Shown: in pieces, positions 26,457-33,940 of the stretch
Position numbering within the stretch: the first letter of the stretch is position 1
How the letters are laid out: each line of letters starts with the position of its first letter
DNA from: Bacteroidales bacterium
GTDB taxonomy: Bacteria > Bacteroidota > Bacteroidia > Bacteroidales > G3-4614
DNA: 38,362 nt
Direction of reading: 5' to 3'
Assembly (NCBI GenBank): GCA_017521245.1
Contig: JAFXDI010000030.1
Location: forward strand, 1-38,362
Position numbers and translations under genes: made by a program
The notes under the pieces: generated by a model
Seen by the model: the letters and a program-made list of their open reading frames with translations, nothing else
Database searches by the model: none
What the model was told of the DNA's origin: nothing

Positions 26457-27395
26457 ATGGAACGTATTAAATGTTTAATTATTGGCTCAGGACCTGCGGG
26501 TTATACTGCTGCCATTTATGCTGGAAGGGCAAATTTATCGCCGGTGATTATTGAAGGAACTCAACCCGGAGGGCAACTTACAACAACAACTGATATTGAA
26601 AATTTTCCCGGTTATCCTCAAGGAATTTCGGGTAGTGATATGATGGAAGATTTAAGAAATCAGGCTTTAAGATTTGGAGCAGACATTAGGAGAGGAATGA
26701 TTACTTCGGTTGATTTTTCTGTTGCTCCATATAAATTAACCATTGATGCAGAAAAAGATATTGAAGCAGATACTGTAATTATAGCAACTGGGGCATCGGC
26801 AAAATATCTTGGATTGGAAGATGAAAATAAATATAGAGGTTTAGGGGTATCGGCATGTGCAACTTGCGATGGTTTCTTTTATCGTAGAAAAGTTGTTGCA
26901 GTAGTTGGAGGTGGCGACACTGCTTGTGAAGAAGCTACATACCTATCTAATCTTGCGAGTAAAGTTTATATGATTGTTCGTAAAGATTATCTGAGAGCAT
27001 CTATTATAATGCAAGAGAGGGTTAAGAATAATCCTAAGATTGAGATACTATTTAATACTCAAACCGAAGGTCTATTTGGAGATGAAGTTTTGGAAGGTGC
27101 TAATTTAGTAAAATTCAAAGGAGAAGAGAATGAAGAGAAATTTGACATTGCTATTGACGGATTCTTCCTTGCAATAGGTCACAAACCTAACACTGAAGTA
27201 TTTAAACCATACATTGAGCTCAACAACGAGGGTTATATTATAACAAAAGAAAATACAAGCGAAACAAATATTCCCGGTATTTTTGCGGCTGGAGACGTTG
27301 CAGATACACGTTACAGACAAGCAATTGTTGCGGCGGGAAGTGGATGCAAAGCCGCTATGGACGCAGAAAAGTATATAACTGAAAATAACTTATAA
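26457..27395 (+). CDS. trxB: Thioredoxin reductase
   Basis: A 312-aa flavoprotein that reduces thioredoxin with NADPH. The FAD-binding GSGPAG motif is at 10-15, the redox-active disulfide CATC at 134-137 within SACATCDGFF, and the NADPH-binding GGGDTA at 151-156. The C-terminal FAD segment is IFAAGDVAD. Length matches the low-molecular-weight bacterial enzyme. It starts 4 bp after the LolA-like gene and is followed after 9 bp by the Crp/Fnr regulator, so all are probably co-transcribed. The first codons, MERIKCLIIGSGPAG, give a confident start. Confidence 0.97.
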   Translation: MERIKCLIIGSGPAGYTAAIYAGRANLSPVIIEGTQPGGQLTTTTDIENFPGYPQGISGSDMMEDLRNQALRFGADIRRGMITSVDFSVAPYKLTIDAEKDIEADTVIIATGASAKYLGLEDENKYRGLGVSACATCDGFFYRRKVVAVVGGGDTACEEATYLSNLASKVYMIVRKDYLRASIIMQERVKNNPKIEILFNTQTEGLFGDEVLEGANLVKFKGEENEEKFDIAIDGFFLAIGHKPNTEVFKPYIELNNEGYIITKENTSETNIPGIFAAGDVADTRYRQAIVAAGSGCKAAMDAEKYITENNL

Positions 27396-27404
27396 TATTA
27401 TATT

Positions 27405-28106
27405 ATGGTACGACAGACTCTTATTAAGAATGTTATTAAAGGCGAGATGGCCGATATTTGGAATCTCTTCACACAAGAGGAGAAATCCGAAATGCTTACG
27501 CATTTTGAAGTAAGATCACTAAAAAAAGATTGTACCATATACAAAGAGGGTGAAGACTCTAAGTTTTTAATGTTCCTTATAAGAGGTAAGGTTAAACTCA
27601 CTAAAGAGGGAGTTGGTGGCCGTTACCAAATTATAAGACTTATACGTCCTCTTCAATATTTTGGGTTTCACGCATATTTTGCAAATATACCTTATACCGC
27701 AAATGCTATAACTCTTGAGTCCTCTATCGTGGCTTTCTTACCTATGGATATTCTTGAAAGTTATATGTATAAAAATAGTAAACTTTCACACTTCTTTGTT
27801 AAGCAAACAGCTGGAGAGTTACTACACTCTGACAATATGATAGTATCTTTAACCCAAAAACATATAAGGGGTAGACTAGCAGAGTCACTATTTAGATTAA
27901 GGGATTTTTATGGGTTATCTGACGATAATACATTAGACGCAAAGTTCTCTCGCGAGGATCTTGCAAATCTATCAAATATGACAACATCAAATGCCATCAG
28001 AACCCTATCTGCATTTGCAAAAGAGGGACTTATTGAAGTAAACGGACGAAACATTAAAATCTTAGACGAAGAGAGGTTATCAAAAATAAGTAAATTTGGT
28101 TGGTAA
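27405..28106 (+). CDS. Crp/Fnr-family transcriptional regulator
   Basis: A 233-aa regulator with an N-terminal cyclic-nucleotide-binding-like beta-roll (about 20-140: DCTIYKEGEDSKFLMFLIRG, then YQIIRLIRPLQYFGF) and a C-terminal helix-turn-helix (about 175-215: FSREDLANLSNMTTSNAIRTL). The cysteine cluster that holds the iron-sulfur centre in FNR is absent, since only one Cys is visible, so it is not an oxygen-sensing FNR of that type. The effector is unknown. It sits between trxB and the sulfatase-fold gene; control of redox or envelope genes is possible but only inferred from context. Confidence 0.9.
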   Translation: MVRQTLIKNVIKGEMADIWNLFTQEEKSEMLTHFEVRSLKKDCTIYKEGEDSKFLMFLIRGKVKLTKEGVGGRYQIIRLIRPLQYFGFHAYFANIPYTANAITLESSIVAFLPMDILESYMYKNSKLSHFFVKQTAGELLHSDNMIVSLTQKHIRGRLAESLFRLRDFYGLSDDNTLDAKFSREDLANLSNMTTSNAIRTLSAFAKEGLIEVNGRNIKILDEERLSKISKFGW

Positions 28107-28113
28107 ACTTATA

Positions 28114-30042
28114 ATGGTAAGATTAAACAAAATATACTCACCGATAAAGTTTTTTGTTTACACAATAATAAATATACTAATTACATATACTTTATTCGGT
28201 ATATGTCGATTAGTATTTTTTATTTCAAACTTGGATTATTTTCCAAATATTGAAAGTAATAATGTTTTAGATATTATTAATGGTGCATTTGTTTTTGATA
28301 CAGCAGGTATAATATATATGAACATTATATATATATTATTAATGCTTATTCCTTTACCTTGGAGAGAAACAAAATTATGGCAAAAAATTTCAAAATTAAT
28401 TTTTATAGTAACTAACTCTATTGCTTTAATCTTAAACTTTATTGATGTTGTATATTTTAGATACACTAATAGAAGAACTACTGCTTCAGTATTTTCAGAA
28501 TTTGACAAAGAAGATAATATTGTTAAAATTATTGGTAATGAGATACTTAACAATTACATTTTGGTAATTATTGGTATTATAATAATTATTGCGTTATATA
28601 AAGTATACAGAAATCCTATAAAAGAGGATGTGACTAAAAGAAAGAATCCTAACACAAAATCAATTGTTATATATTATCTAATATCAACTCTTATATTTAT
28701 TGCCACTATTCCGTTTTGTATTGCTGGTATAAGAGGTGGATTTGCTCATTCTACTCGACCTATTACTATTGGCAATGCAAATAAATATGTAAACTCTCCT
28801 ATTGAAACAGCAATTGTATTAAATACTCCATTTTCAATTATAAGAACTATTGGTAAAACTACTTATGAAAATCCTAACTACTTTAGAGACGAAGAAGTAA
28901 CAAAGTACTACTCCCCTATTCACTCACCTAAAAATAATGATTTTAAAAAATTAAATGTTGTAATTGTTATATTGGAAAGTATGGGGCAAGAGTATATTGA
29001 TTATGGTTACGCTCCCTATATAAAATCACTACAAGAAAAAGGTTTATCATTTAAATATTCATTCAGTAATGGACGAAAATCTATTGACGGAATGCCCTCA
29101 ATACTAAGTAGTATTCCTATGTTTATAGAACCTTATTTTGTTACCCACTATGCAACAAATAATGTATCAAGTATTGCAAAAGAGTTAAATAAATATGGGT
29201 ATCACTCGGCATTCTTTCATGGAGCGCCAAATGGGTCAATGGGGTTTCAAGCTTTTGCAAGAACCAGTGGGTGGAAAGAGTACTATGGAATGGATGAGTA
29301 TAACAATAACAATGATTTTGATGGTATGTGGGCTATATGGGATGAACCATTTATGCAATTCTTTGTCAATAAATTATCTGAATTTAAAGAACCATTTGTT
29401 ACATCTATTTTTACCGCATCTTCACATCATCCTTTTAAAATTCCTGATGAGTACAAAAATATATATAAGGAGGAGGAACACCCCATACATAAGTGTATAA
29501 GATATACTGATAATGCTCTAAAAAAATTCTTTGAGACAGCCGAAAAACAAGAGTGGTTTAAGAATACTCTTTTTGTTATTACTGCCGATCATACCAATGC
29601 CTCATTACATAAAGAGTATTTAACTGATATAGGGTTATATCGTGTTCCTATTATATTTTACAAACCTAACGAGGAGATTAAAGGAGAGAGTAATAAAGTT
29701 GCTCAACAAATTGATATAATGCCTACTATATTAGATTATCTAAACTATCCTGAAGAGTATTTGGCATTTGGAAAAAATCTTTTGGGAGATAACTCTAATG
29801 AAAATTGGAGTATAAATTACAATAATGGAATCTATCAATTTTATGAGGGCGATTATATTATTCAGTTTGATGGTGAGAAACCTATTGCTCTATATAACTA
29901 CAAAACAGATTCTCTTTTAAAAGAAAATCTGCTCGGAAAGGTTAATTTGCAGGATAAGATGCTTAATAGATGTAAAGCAATTATCCAAGATTACATTTTA
30001 CGCATGACAAATGACAATCTAGTTATTGAGAATAAAAATTAG
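28114..30042 (+). CDS. LtaS-type membrane sulfatase-fold enzyme
   Basis: A 642-aa protein from ATG 28114, 7 bp after the regulator stop (an upstream TTG at 28096 overlaps that gene and is rejected). About five membrane helices lie in residues 1-210, then a periplasmic alkaline-phosphatase-fold domain. Visible active-site features: VIVILESMGQEY (metal-binding Glu, about 288), SNGRKSIDGMPSIL (nucleophile position, Ser 323), SSHHPF (about 437-441) and TADHTN (about 491-496). The architecture is that of lipoteichoic acid synthase and related phosphoglycerol transferases. In a Gram-negative cell it more likely moves phosphoglycerol or phosphoethanolamine onto an envelope glycan or lipid; the acceptor is unknown. 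Confidence 0.88.
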   Translation: MVRLNKIYSPIKFFVYTIINILITYTLFGICRLVFFISNLDYFPNIESNNVLDIINGAFVFDTAGIIYMNIIYILLMLIPLPWRETKLWQKISKLIFIVTNSIALILNFIDVVYFRYTNRRTTASVFSEFDKEDNIVKIIGNEILNNYILVIIGIIIIIALYKVYRNPIKEDVTKRKNPNTKSIVIYYLISTLIFIATIPFCIAGIRGGFAHSTRPITIGNANKYVNSPIETAIVLNTPFSIIRTIGKTTYENPNYFRDEEVTKYYSPIHSPKNNDFKKLNVVIVILESMGQEYIDYGYAPYIKSLQEKGLSFKYSFSNGRKSIDGMPSILSSIPMFIEPYFVTHYATNNVSSIAKELNKYGYHSAFFHGAPNGSMGFQAFARTSGWKEYYGMDEYNNNNDFDGMWAIWDEPFMQFFVNKLSEFKEPFVTSIFTASSHHPFKIPDEYKNIYKEEEHPIHKCIRYTDNALKKFFETAEKQEWFKNTLFVITADHTNASLHKEYLTDIGLYRVPIIFYKPNEEIKGESNKVAQQIDIMPTILDYLNYPEEYLAFGKNLLGDNSNENWSINYNNGIYQFYEGDYIIQFDGEKPIALYNYKTDSLLKENLLGKVNLQDKMLNRCKAIIQDYILRMTNDNLVIENKN

Positions 30043-30055
30043 CAAATAAAATTTC

Positions 30056-30844
30056 TTAAGTAAACTGTTTACGATGGAAGATAAAGTTTCTTCCTAAATA
30101 TTTTTCTCTTACTATAGGATCTGCAGCCAACTCTTCAGATGTACCTTGGAACAATATCTTTCCTTCAAACAAGAGATATGCCCTATCTGTAATACTTAAT
30201 GTTTCAGGAGCATTATGGTCTGTAATAAGAATGCCTATATTCTTCTCTTTTAATTTATATACAATATATTGTATATCTTCAACAGCAATTGGATCAACTC
30301 CTGCAAATGGTTCATCAAGCATAATAAATTTAGGGCCTATTGCCAAACAACGAGCAATTTCAGTTCTGCGTCGTTCTCCTCCGGAGAGTTGATCTCCTAA
30401 GTTCTTTCTAACCTTCTCAAGACGGAACTCAGCAATTAACTCCTCCAATTTTTGATGTTGTTTTGCCTTATCTGGTTCTGCTATCTGAAGAATGGAATAG
30501 ATATTATCCTCAACACTCATTTTACGAAAAACAGAAGCCTCCTGTGCTAAATATCCAATTCCGTGTTGAGCCCTTTTATATACCGGAAATTTTGTTATCT
30601 CTAAATCATTTAAAAATATTTTACCCTCGTTTGGAGTTACCAATCCTGTGGTCATATAGAATGTTGTTGTCTTTCCTGCTCCATTAGGGCCTAAAAGTCC
30701 AACAATCTCACCTTGCTTCACATTAATAGAGACATGATTTGCCACTACTCGTTGACCATATTTTTTAACCAAACCTTCAGTACGCAAAACCATCATATCT
30801 TCACTATGAGGTGTTTGTTCAATATTTTTTTCTGTTTGAGACAT
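30056..30844 (-). CDS. lptB: LPS export ABC transporter ATPase LptB
   Basis: A 262-aa ABC ATPase. Walker A GPNGAGKT is at 52-59, the signature [13 protein letters not shown] follows, then Walker [14 protein letters not shown]. The pattern [19 protein letters not shown] at the Q-loop is diagnostic of LptB. It powers LptFG extraction of lipopolysaccharide from the inner membrane towards LptC-A-D. No lptF or lptG is in the window. An alternative start at Met17 or Met18 ([14 protein letters not shown]) would give the more usual N-terminus, but the upstream ATG fits the promoter spacing. It converges with the LtaS-type gene, leaving 13 bp between stops. Confidence 0.96.
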   Translation of the reverse strand: MSQTEKNIEQTPHSEDMMVLRTEGLVKKYGQRVVANHVSINVKQGEIVGLLGPNGAGKTTTFYMTTGLVTPNEGKIFLNDLEITKFPVYKRAQHGIGYLAQEASVFRKMSVEDNIYSILQIAEPDKAKQHQKLEELIAEFRLEKVRKNLGDQLSGGERRRTEIARCLAIGPKFIMLDEPFAGVDPIAVEDIQYIVYKLKEKNIGILITDHNAPETLSITDRAYLLFEGKILFQGTSEELAADPIVREKYLGRNFIFHRKQFT

Positions 30845-30863
30845 CGTATTTGTTTTTATTATG

Positions 30864-30893
30864 CGAAATTAAACAAAATTGGATTACTACAAA
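30864..30893 (-). promoter_or_regulatory. Promoter-like element upstream of lptB
   Basis: Minus strand TTTG (30893-30890) is followed after 18 bp by TAATTTCG (30871-30864), one mismatch from TAnnTTTG. It lies about 20 bp before the lptB ATG. Spacing is one base short of ideal. Confidence 0.4.
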
Positions 30894-30966
30894 ATAATAT
30901 ATGTTATAAATATTCTAAAAAGAATAGATATATTCACTTTATGAACTATAGTTATAATATTTTTTA

Positions 30967-30974
30967 TAAATTTG
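30967..30974 (+). promoter_or_regulatory. Promoter -7 element upstream of mlaE
   Basis: TAAATTTG matches TAnnTTTG and lies 30 bp before the mlaE ATG. The -33 region has TTTATG rather than TTTG. Confidence 0.5.
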
Positions 30975-31003
30975 CCAATGAATATATTTGAAGATTATAT
31001 AAA

Positions 31004-31765
31004 ATGAAACTTCTAAACATTTTTATTTTTGACAACCTTGCTAAATTTGGGCGATATATTATGTTGCTCGGCAAAGTGTTTACTAAACCTGATAAATGGA
31101 AAGTTTTTTTTAAACGTTATGTAGATGAGGTTTATAAACTTGGTTACGATTCTATTGCAATAGTATTTACCATTTCAATATTTATTGGTGCCGTTATATC
31201 GATACAAACACAAAAGAATATAACCTCACCATTTATACCTTCTTATACTATTGGTATGCTTACTCGCGAAACTATTCTATTAGAGTTCTCGTCAACAATT
31301 ATGGCTCTTATCCTTGCAGGAAAGGTTGGTTCAAGTATATCTTCCGAGATTGGCACTATGAGAGTTACAGAACAAATTGATGCTCTTGAAATTATGGGAG
31401 TAAACTCTGCAAACTTTTTAATTCTGCCCAAAATTATAGCATTAGTAACATTTATTCCTGTTTTGGTTGTTATCAGTATGGTAACAGGTTTGGTTGGTGG
31501 TTATTTAGTTGGTGTATTTACAGATATGTTCTCTCCTGCCAAGTATATTTATGGATTACAAGCATATTTCCAAGAGTTCTATATATGGTATTCTATAATT
31601 AAGTCGCTATTTTTTGCGTTTATAATCTCAACGGTAGCTTCGTTCTATGGATATACCGTTAAAGGTGGTGCTACAGAGGTTGGAAAAGCAAGTACAGATG
31701 CAGTTGTTGTAAGCAGCGTAAGCATATTGTTATTAGATGTTTTACTTACTAAAATATTATTGTAA
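31004..31765 (+). CDS. mlaE: MlaE-family ABC transporter permease
   Basis: A 253-aa permease with about five or six membrane helices. Family motifs include IFIGAVISIQTQKN, the conserved core ILLEFSSTIMALILAGKVGSS with SEIGTMRVTEQIDALEIMGV, and GYTVKGGATEVGKA near the C-terminus. MlaE works with MlaF and an MCE-domain protein to move phospholipids between the membranes. The ATPase gene follows with a one-base overlap (TAATG). No MCE-domain (mlaD) gene is adjacent. Gene name by homology only. Confidence 0.92.
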   Translation: MKLLNIFIFDNLAKFGRYIMLLGKVFTKPDKWKVFFKRYVDEVYKLGYDSIAIVFTISIFIGAVISIQTQKNITSPFIPSYTIGMLTRETILLEFSSTIMALILAGKVGSSISSEIGTMRVTEQIDALEIMGVNSANFLILPKIIALVTFIPVLVVISMVTGLVGGYLVGVFTDMFSPAKYIYGLQAYFQEFYIWYSIIKSLFFAFIISTVASFYGYTVKGGATEVGKASTDAVVVSSVSILLLDVLLTKILL

Positions 31766-32529
31766 TGATAGAGGTTAGAAATATTATAAAGTCTTTTGAA
31801 GGCAAAGAAATTCTGCATGATATATCTACTACATTTTACGCAGGTAAAACAAATCTTATTATAGGTCAGAGTGGATCAGGTAAGACAGTTCTTATGAAAT
31901 CAATTGTAGGATTACTCCGCCCAGACAGTGGAGAGATATTATACGATGGCAGAGATTTCTTAAAATACAACCAACACGAACTTAAAGATTTAAGAGCCGA
32001 AATAGGAATGTTATTTCAAGGTTCTGCTCTGTTTGACTCTATGACTGTTTTAGAGAATGTAATGTTCCCTTTATTAATGTTCACAAAACAAAGTTTAGCA
32101 GAACGAAAAAAACGTGCTGAGTTTTGTCTGGAAAGAGTAAACCTTAAAGGTGCTGATAATTTATTACCAGCTGAACTTAGTGGCGGTATGCAAAAAAGAG
32201 CTGCTATTGCAAGAGCAATTGCTCTAAATCCAAAGTATCTATTCTGTGACGAACCTAACTCTGGAATAGATCCAAAGACCTCATTAGTTATAGACAAACT
32301 TATTAATGATATTACACACGAATACAATATTACAACTATCATTAATACCCACGATATGAACTCTGTTATGGGTATTGGTGAAAATATTATATTCTTGAAT
32401 AAAGGAAACCTCAGCTGGACCGGAACTAAAGATGATATTTTTGATTCTACGGATGACGCTTTTAATGAGTTTGTATTTGCTTCGGACATGATGAAAGAGG
32501 TTAAGACATATATAAACAACACAAAGTAA
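31765..32529 (+). CDS. mlaF: MlaF-family ABC transporter ATPase
   Basis: A 254-aa ABC ATPase: Walker A GQSGSGKT (34-41), Q-loop MLFQGSALFDSMTV, signature LSGGMQKRAAIARA, Walker B YLFCDEPNSGIDP and switch HDMNS. The pattern QGSALFDSMTVLEN and GGMQKR is typical of MlaF. It powers phospholipid transport with MlaE. The D-loop region reads DEPNSGIDP where DEPTSGLDP is commonest. Translation is coupled to mlaE by the one-base overlap. tRNA-Cys follows 139 bp downstream under its own promoter. Confidence 0.93.
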   Translation: MIEVRNIIKSFEGKEILHDISTTFYAGKTNLIIGQSGSGKTVLMKSIVGLLRPDSGEILYDGRDFLKYNQHELKDLRAEIGMLFQGSALFDSMTVLENVMFPLLMFTKQSLAERKKRAEFCLERVNLKGADNLLPAELSGGMQKRAAIARAIALNPKYLFCDEPNSGIDPKTSLVIDKLINDITHEYNITTIINTHDMNSVMGIGENIIFLNKGNLSWTGTKDDIFDSTDDAFNEFVFASDMMKEVKTYINNTK

Positions 32530-32550
32530 AAGATTATAATCCTATCCATC

Positions 32551-32580
32551 AATATATTACAAACACAAGAATAATATATT
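32551..32580 (+). terminator. Weak AT-only hairpin after mlaF
   Basis: AATATATTA (32551-32559) and TAATATATT (32572-32580) are perfectly complementary with a 12-nt loop, 22 bp after the mlaF stop. The stem has only A-T pairs, so it is weak and could be chance in such AT-rich sequence. Confidence 0.25.
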
Positions 32581-32613
32581 TTAATAATAATCGTAAATAT
32601 TATCGCAATTATA

Positions 32614-32644
32614 TTTGCTAAGATATATTTTTTTACTATCTTTG
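32614..32644 (+). promoter_or_regulatory. Full Bacteroidota promoter of tRNA-Cys
   Basis: TTTG (32614-32617), 19 bp, then TATCTTTG (32637-32644): an exact consensus match on both boxes. The tRNA 5' end is 24 bp beyond the -7 element, leaving a short 5' leader for RNase P to remove. Confidence 0.8.
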
Positions 32645-32668
32645 CACTGCCTTAAACAAAGGGGATTT

Positions 32669-32739
32669 GGTTCCTTGGCCGAGTGGTTAGGCACCGGTCT
32701 GCAAAACCGTTTACAGCAGTTCGAATCTGCTAGGAACCT
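32669..32739 (+). tRNA. tRNA-Cys (GCA)
   Basis: A 71-nt cloverleaf. The acceptor stem GGTTCCT pairs fully with AGGAACC, with discriminator T. The D arm is GCC-loop-GGC, the anticodon loop CTGCAAA has anticodon GCA (Cys), and the T arm is AGCAG with loop TTCGAAT and CTGCT. The top pair of the anticodon stem is C opposite T (27/43), so that stem has four good pairs. CCA is not encoded and must be added. Confidence 0.95.
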
Positions 32740-32740
32740 C

Positions 32741-32776
32741 AAAAAAAGTTCTGAGTTAACTCAGAACTTTTTTTTA
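32741..32776 (+). terminator. Bidirectional terminator after tRNA-Cys
   Basis: A perfect palindrome centred between 32757 and 32758 (core AGTTCTGAGTTAACTCAGAACT), flanked by an A-run on the left and a long T-run on the right. It ends the tRNA transcript on the plus strand, and the A-run makes it able to end the convergent TPR gene (ending at 32821) on the minus strand. Confidence 0.9.
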
Positions 32777-32820
32777 TTTATATTCTTAATATATTAAGAA
32801 TCCTTTCTAACAACTTATTG

Positions 32821-33666
32821 TTAACGTCTAAATCTCTTAGTATTACTTTGCAAACTATCTAATATTTTATCCGCATCCTCCTTTGGGAAGCCTAATTCTA
32901 CCGCTTTGTCAAAATCTTTGATTGCCGACTCTCTGTCAAACTGGCTCCATCCTACTTTGGCTCGCAATACATATATAAGAGGATCTTCCTTTTTAAGTTC
33001 CAATGCCTTTTTTATATCTTCTCGAGCCTTTGACATCTTACCTATATAGTAATATGACTCTGCTCTCCCAAAATATGCATCATAATCTTTATCATTCAAC
33101 TTTAAAACTTTTGTATAAATTCCAACTGACTCATCGTAATAGTTTCGATATTTCATTAAAGCAGCAAAACCCATATATGCATCACGACTATTGGGATCTA
33201 ATTTCAACAGAGTTTCAAAATCATATCGGGCTGAGAGTGTATCTCTTTTCTGTAAATAGACCAAACCTCTTTCATATAACGCCTCAGATTCCTTGCCATC
33301 TAATGCTATAACCTGAGAATAATCCGATACTGCCTTATCTAAACTATCTATTGCTGCATATAAAGAGGCTCTATTCTTTAATATTGCTACTGAACGAGGC
33401 GTTATCATTAAGGCATTAGTATATGATTTTATTGCCTCCAAGTTTTTATTCATATACCTTTGAACAGTTCCCAAATTCGACAATAATAATGAATTTTGAA
33501 CATTAGAGGGCTCTTGTTTAAGGGCTTCCAATATATATGCCTCAGCACAAGACCAATCTTCATTTTCAATACACTCAAACGATTTTTCTACTAAGTTGTT
33601 ATAATCTTGAGCCAATAAGATAGTTGCTGAGAAAAATAGAACTATTATAAATATTAATCTTTTCAT
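32821..33666 (-). CDS. Secreted tetratricopeptide repeat protein
   Basis: A 281-aa protein with a signal peptide (about 1-19, MKRLIFIIVLFFSATILLAQ) and about seven TPR units covering the rest, for example SEALYERGLVYLQKRDTLSA and DYDAYFGRAESYYYIGKMSK. It is exported to the periplasm or anchored at the envelope; no lipobox cysteine is present. The tail ends in a basic stretch (SNTKRFRR). TPR proteins mediate protein-protein contact; no partner can be named. It is a single-gene unit with the shared terminator at 32741-32776 downstream, and it diverges from recJ. Confidence 0.85.
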   Translation of the reverse strand: MKRLIFIIVLFFSATILLAQDYNNLVEKSFECIENEDWSCAEAYILEALKQEPSNVQNSLLLSNLGTVQRYMNKNLEAIKSYTNALMITPRSVAILKNRASLYAAIDSLDKAVSDYSQVIALDGKESEALYERGLVYLQKRDTLSARYDFETLLKLDPNSRDAYMGFAALMKYRNYYDESVGIYTKVLKLNDKDYDAYFGRAESYYYIGKMSKAREDIKKALELKKEDPLIYVLRAKVGWSQFDRESAIKDFDKAVELGFPKEDADKILDSLQSNTKRFRR

Positions 33667-33940
33667 ATCAACTGCTAATATATATTTTTTTATTGAACCT
33701 AAAAATTATTTATTAATTTTTATAAGTTAAAAATTATTTTTTAGAATAACTTTTTATATCTTTACAGATTACTAAGTGTATGCTTTTTTATTATTTGGCA
33801 TATTTTGCAAAAAGAAGTATACTATCAATTGATATATAAGCAATTAACCATTCCTCTTAAAGAAAGGTTGACCAGATTATGAAATGAGACACATATCATT
33901 TCGACTTAGGAAGAAAAAAATAAATAAAAAACATATATAA
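33667..33940. other. Intergenic region between TPR gene and recJ
   Basis: 274 bp, very AT-rich, between divergent starts. I see no exact TAnnTTTG on either strand; TATCTTTA at 33757-33764 (plus) is the nearest match for recJ and would give a leader of about 170 nt. A 7-bp inverted repeat (GAAATGA/TCATTTC, 33881-33887 with 33896-33902, 8-nt loop) lies 38 bp before the recJ ATG. Confidence 0.45.

Noticed and set aside
27405..28106. Crp/Fnr gene as an oxygen-sensing FNR
   Set aside because: The N-terminal cysteine cluster needed for an iron-sulfur centre is missing.
28096..28113. Longer LtaS-type protein from TTG 28096
   Set aside because: It overlaps the regulator gene and adds six residues; ATG 28114 is 7 bp after that stop.
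32615..32797. 60-codon ORF across tRNA-Cys
   Set aside because: It reads through the tRNA and its terminator and is not a protein gene.
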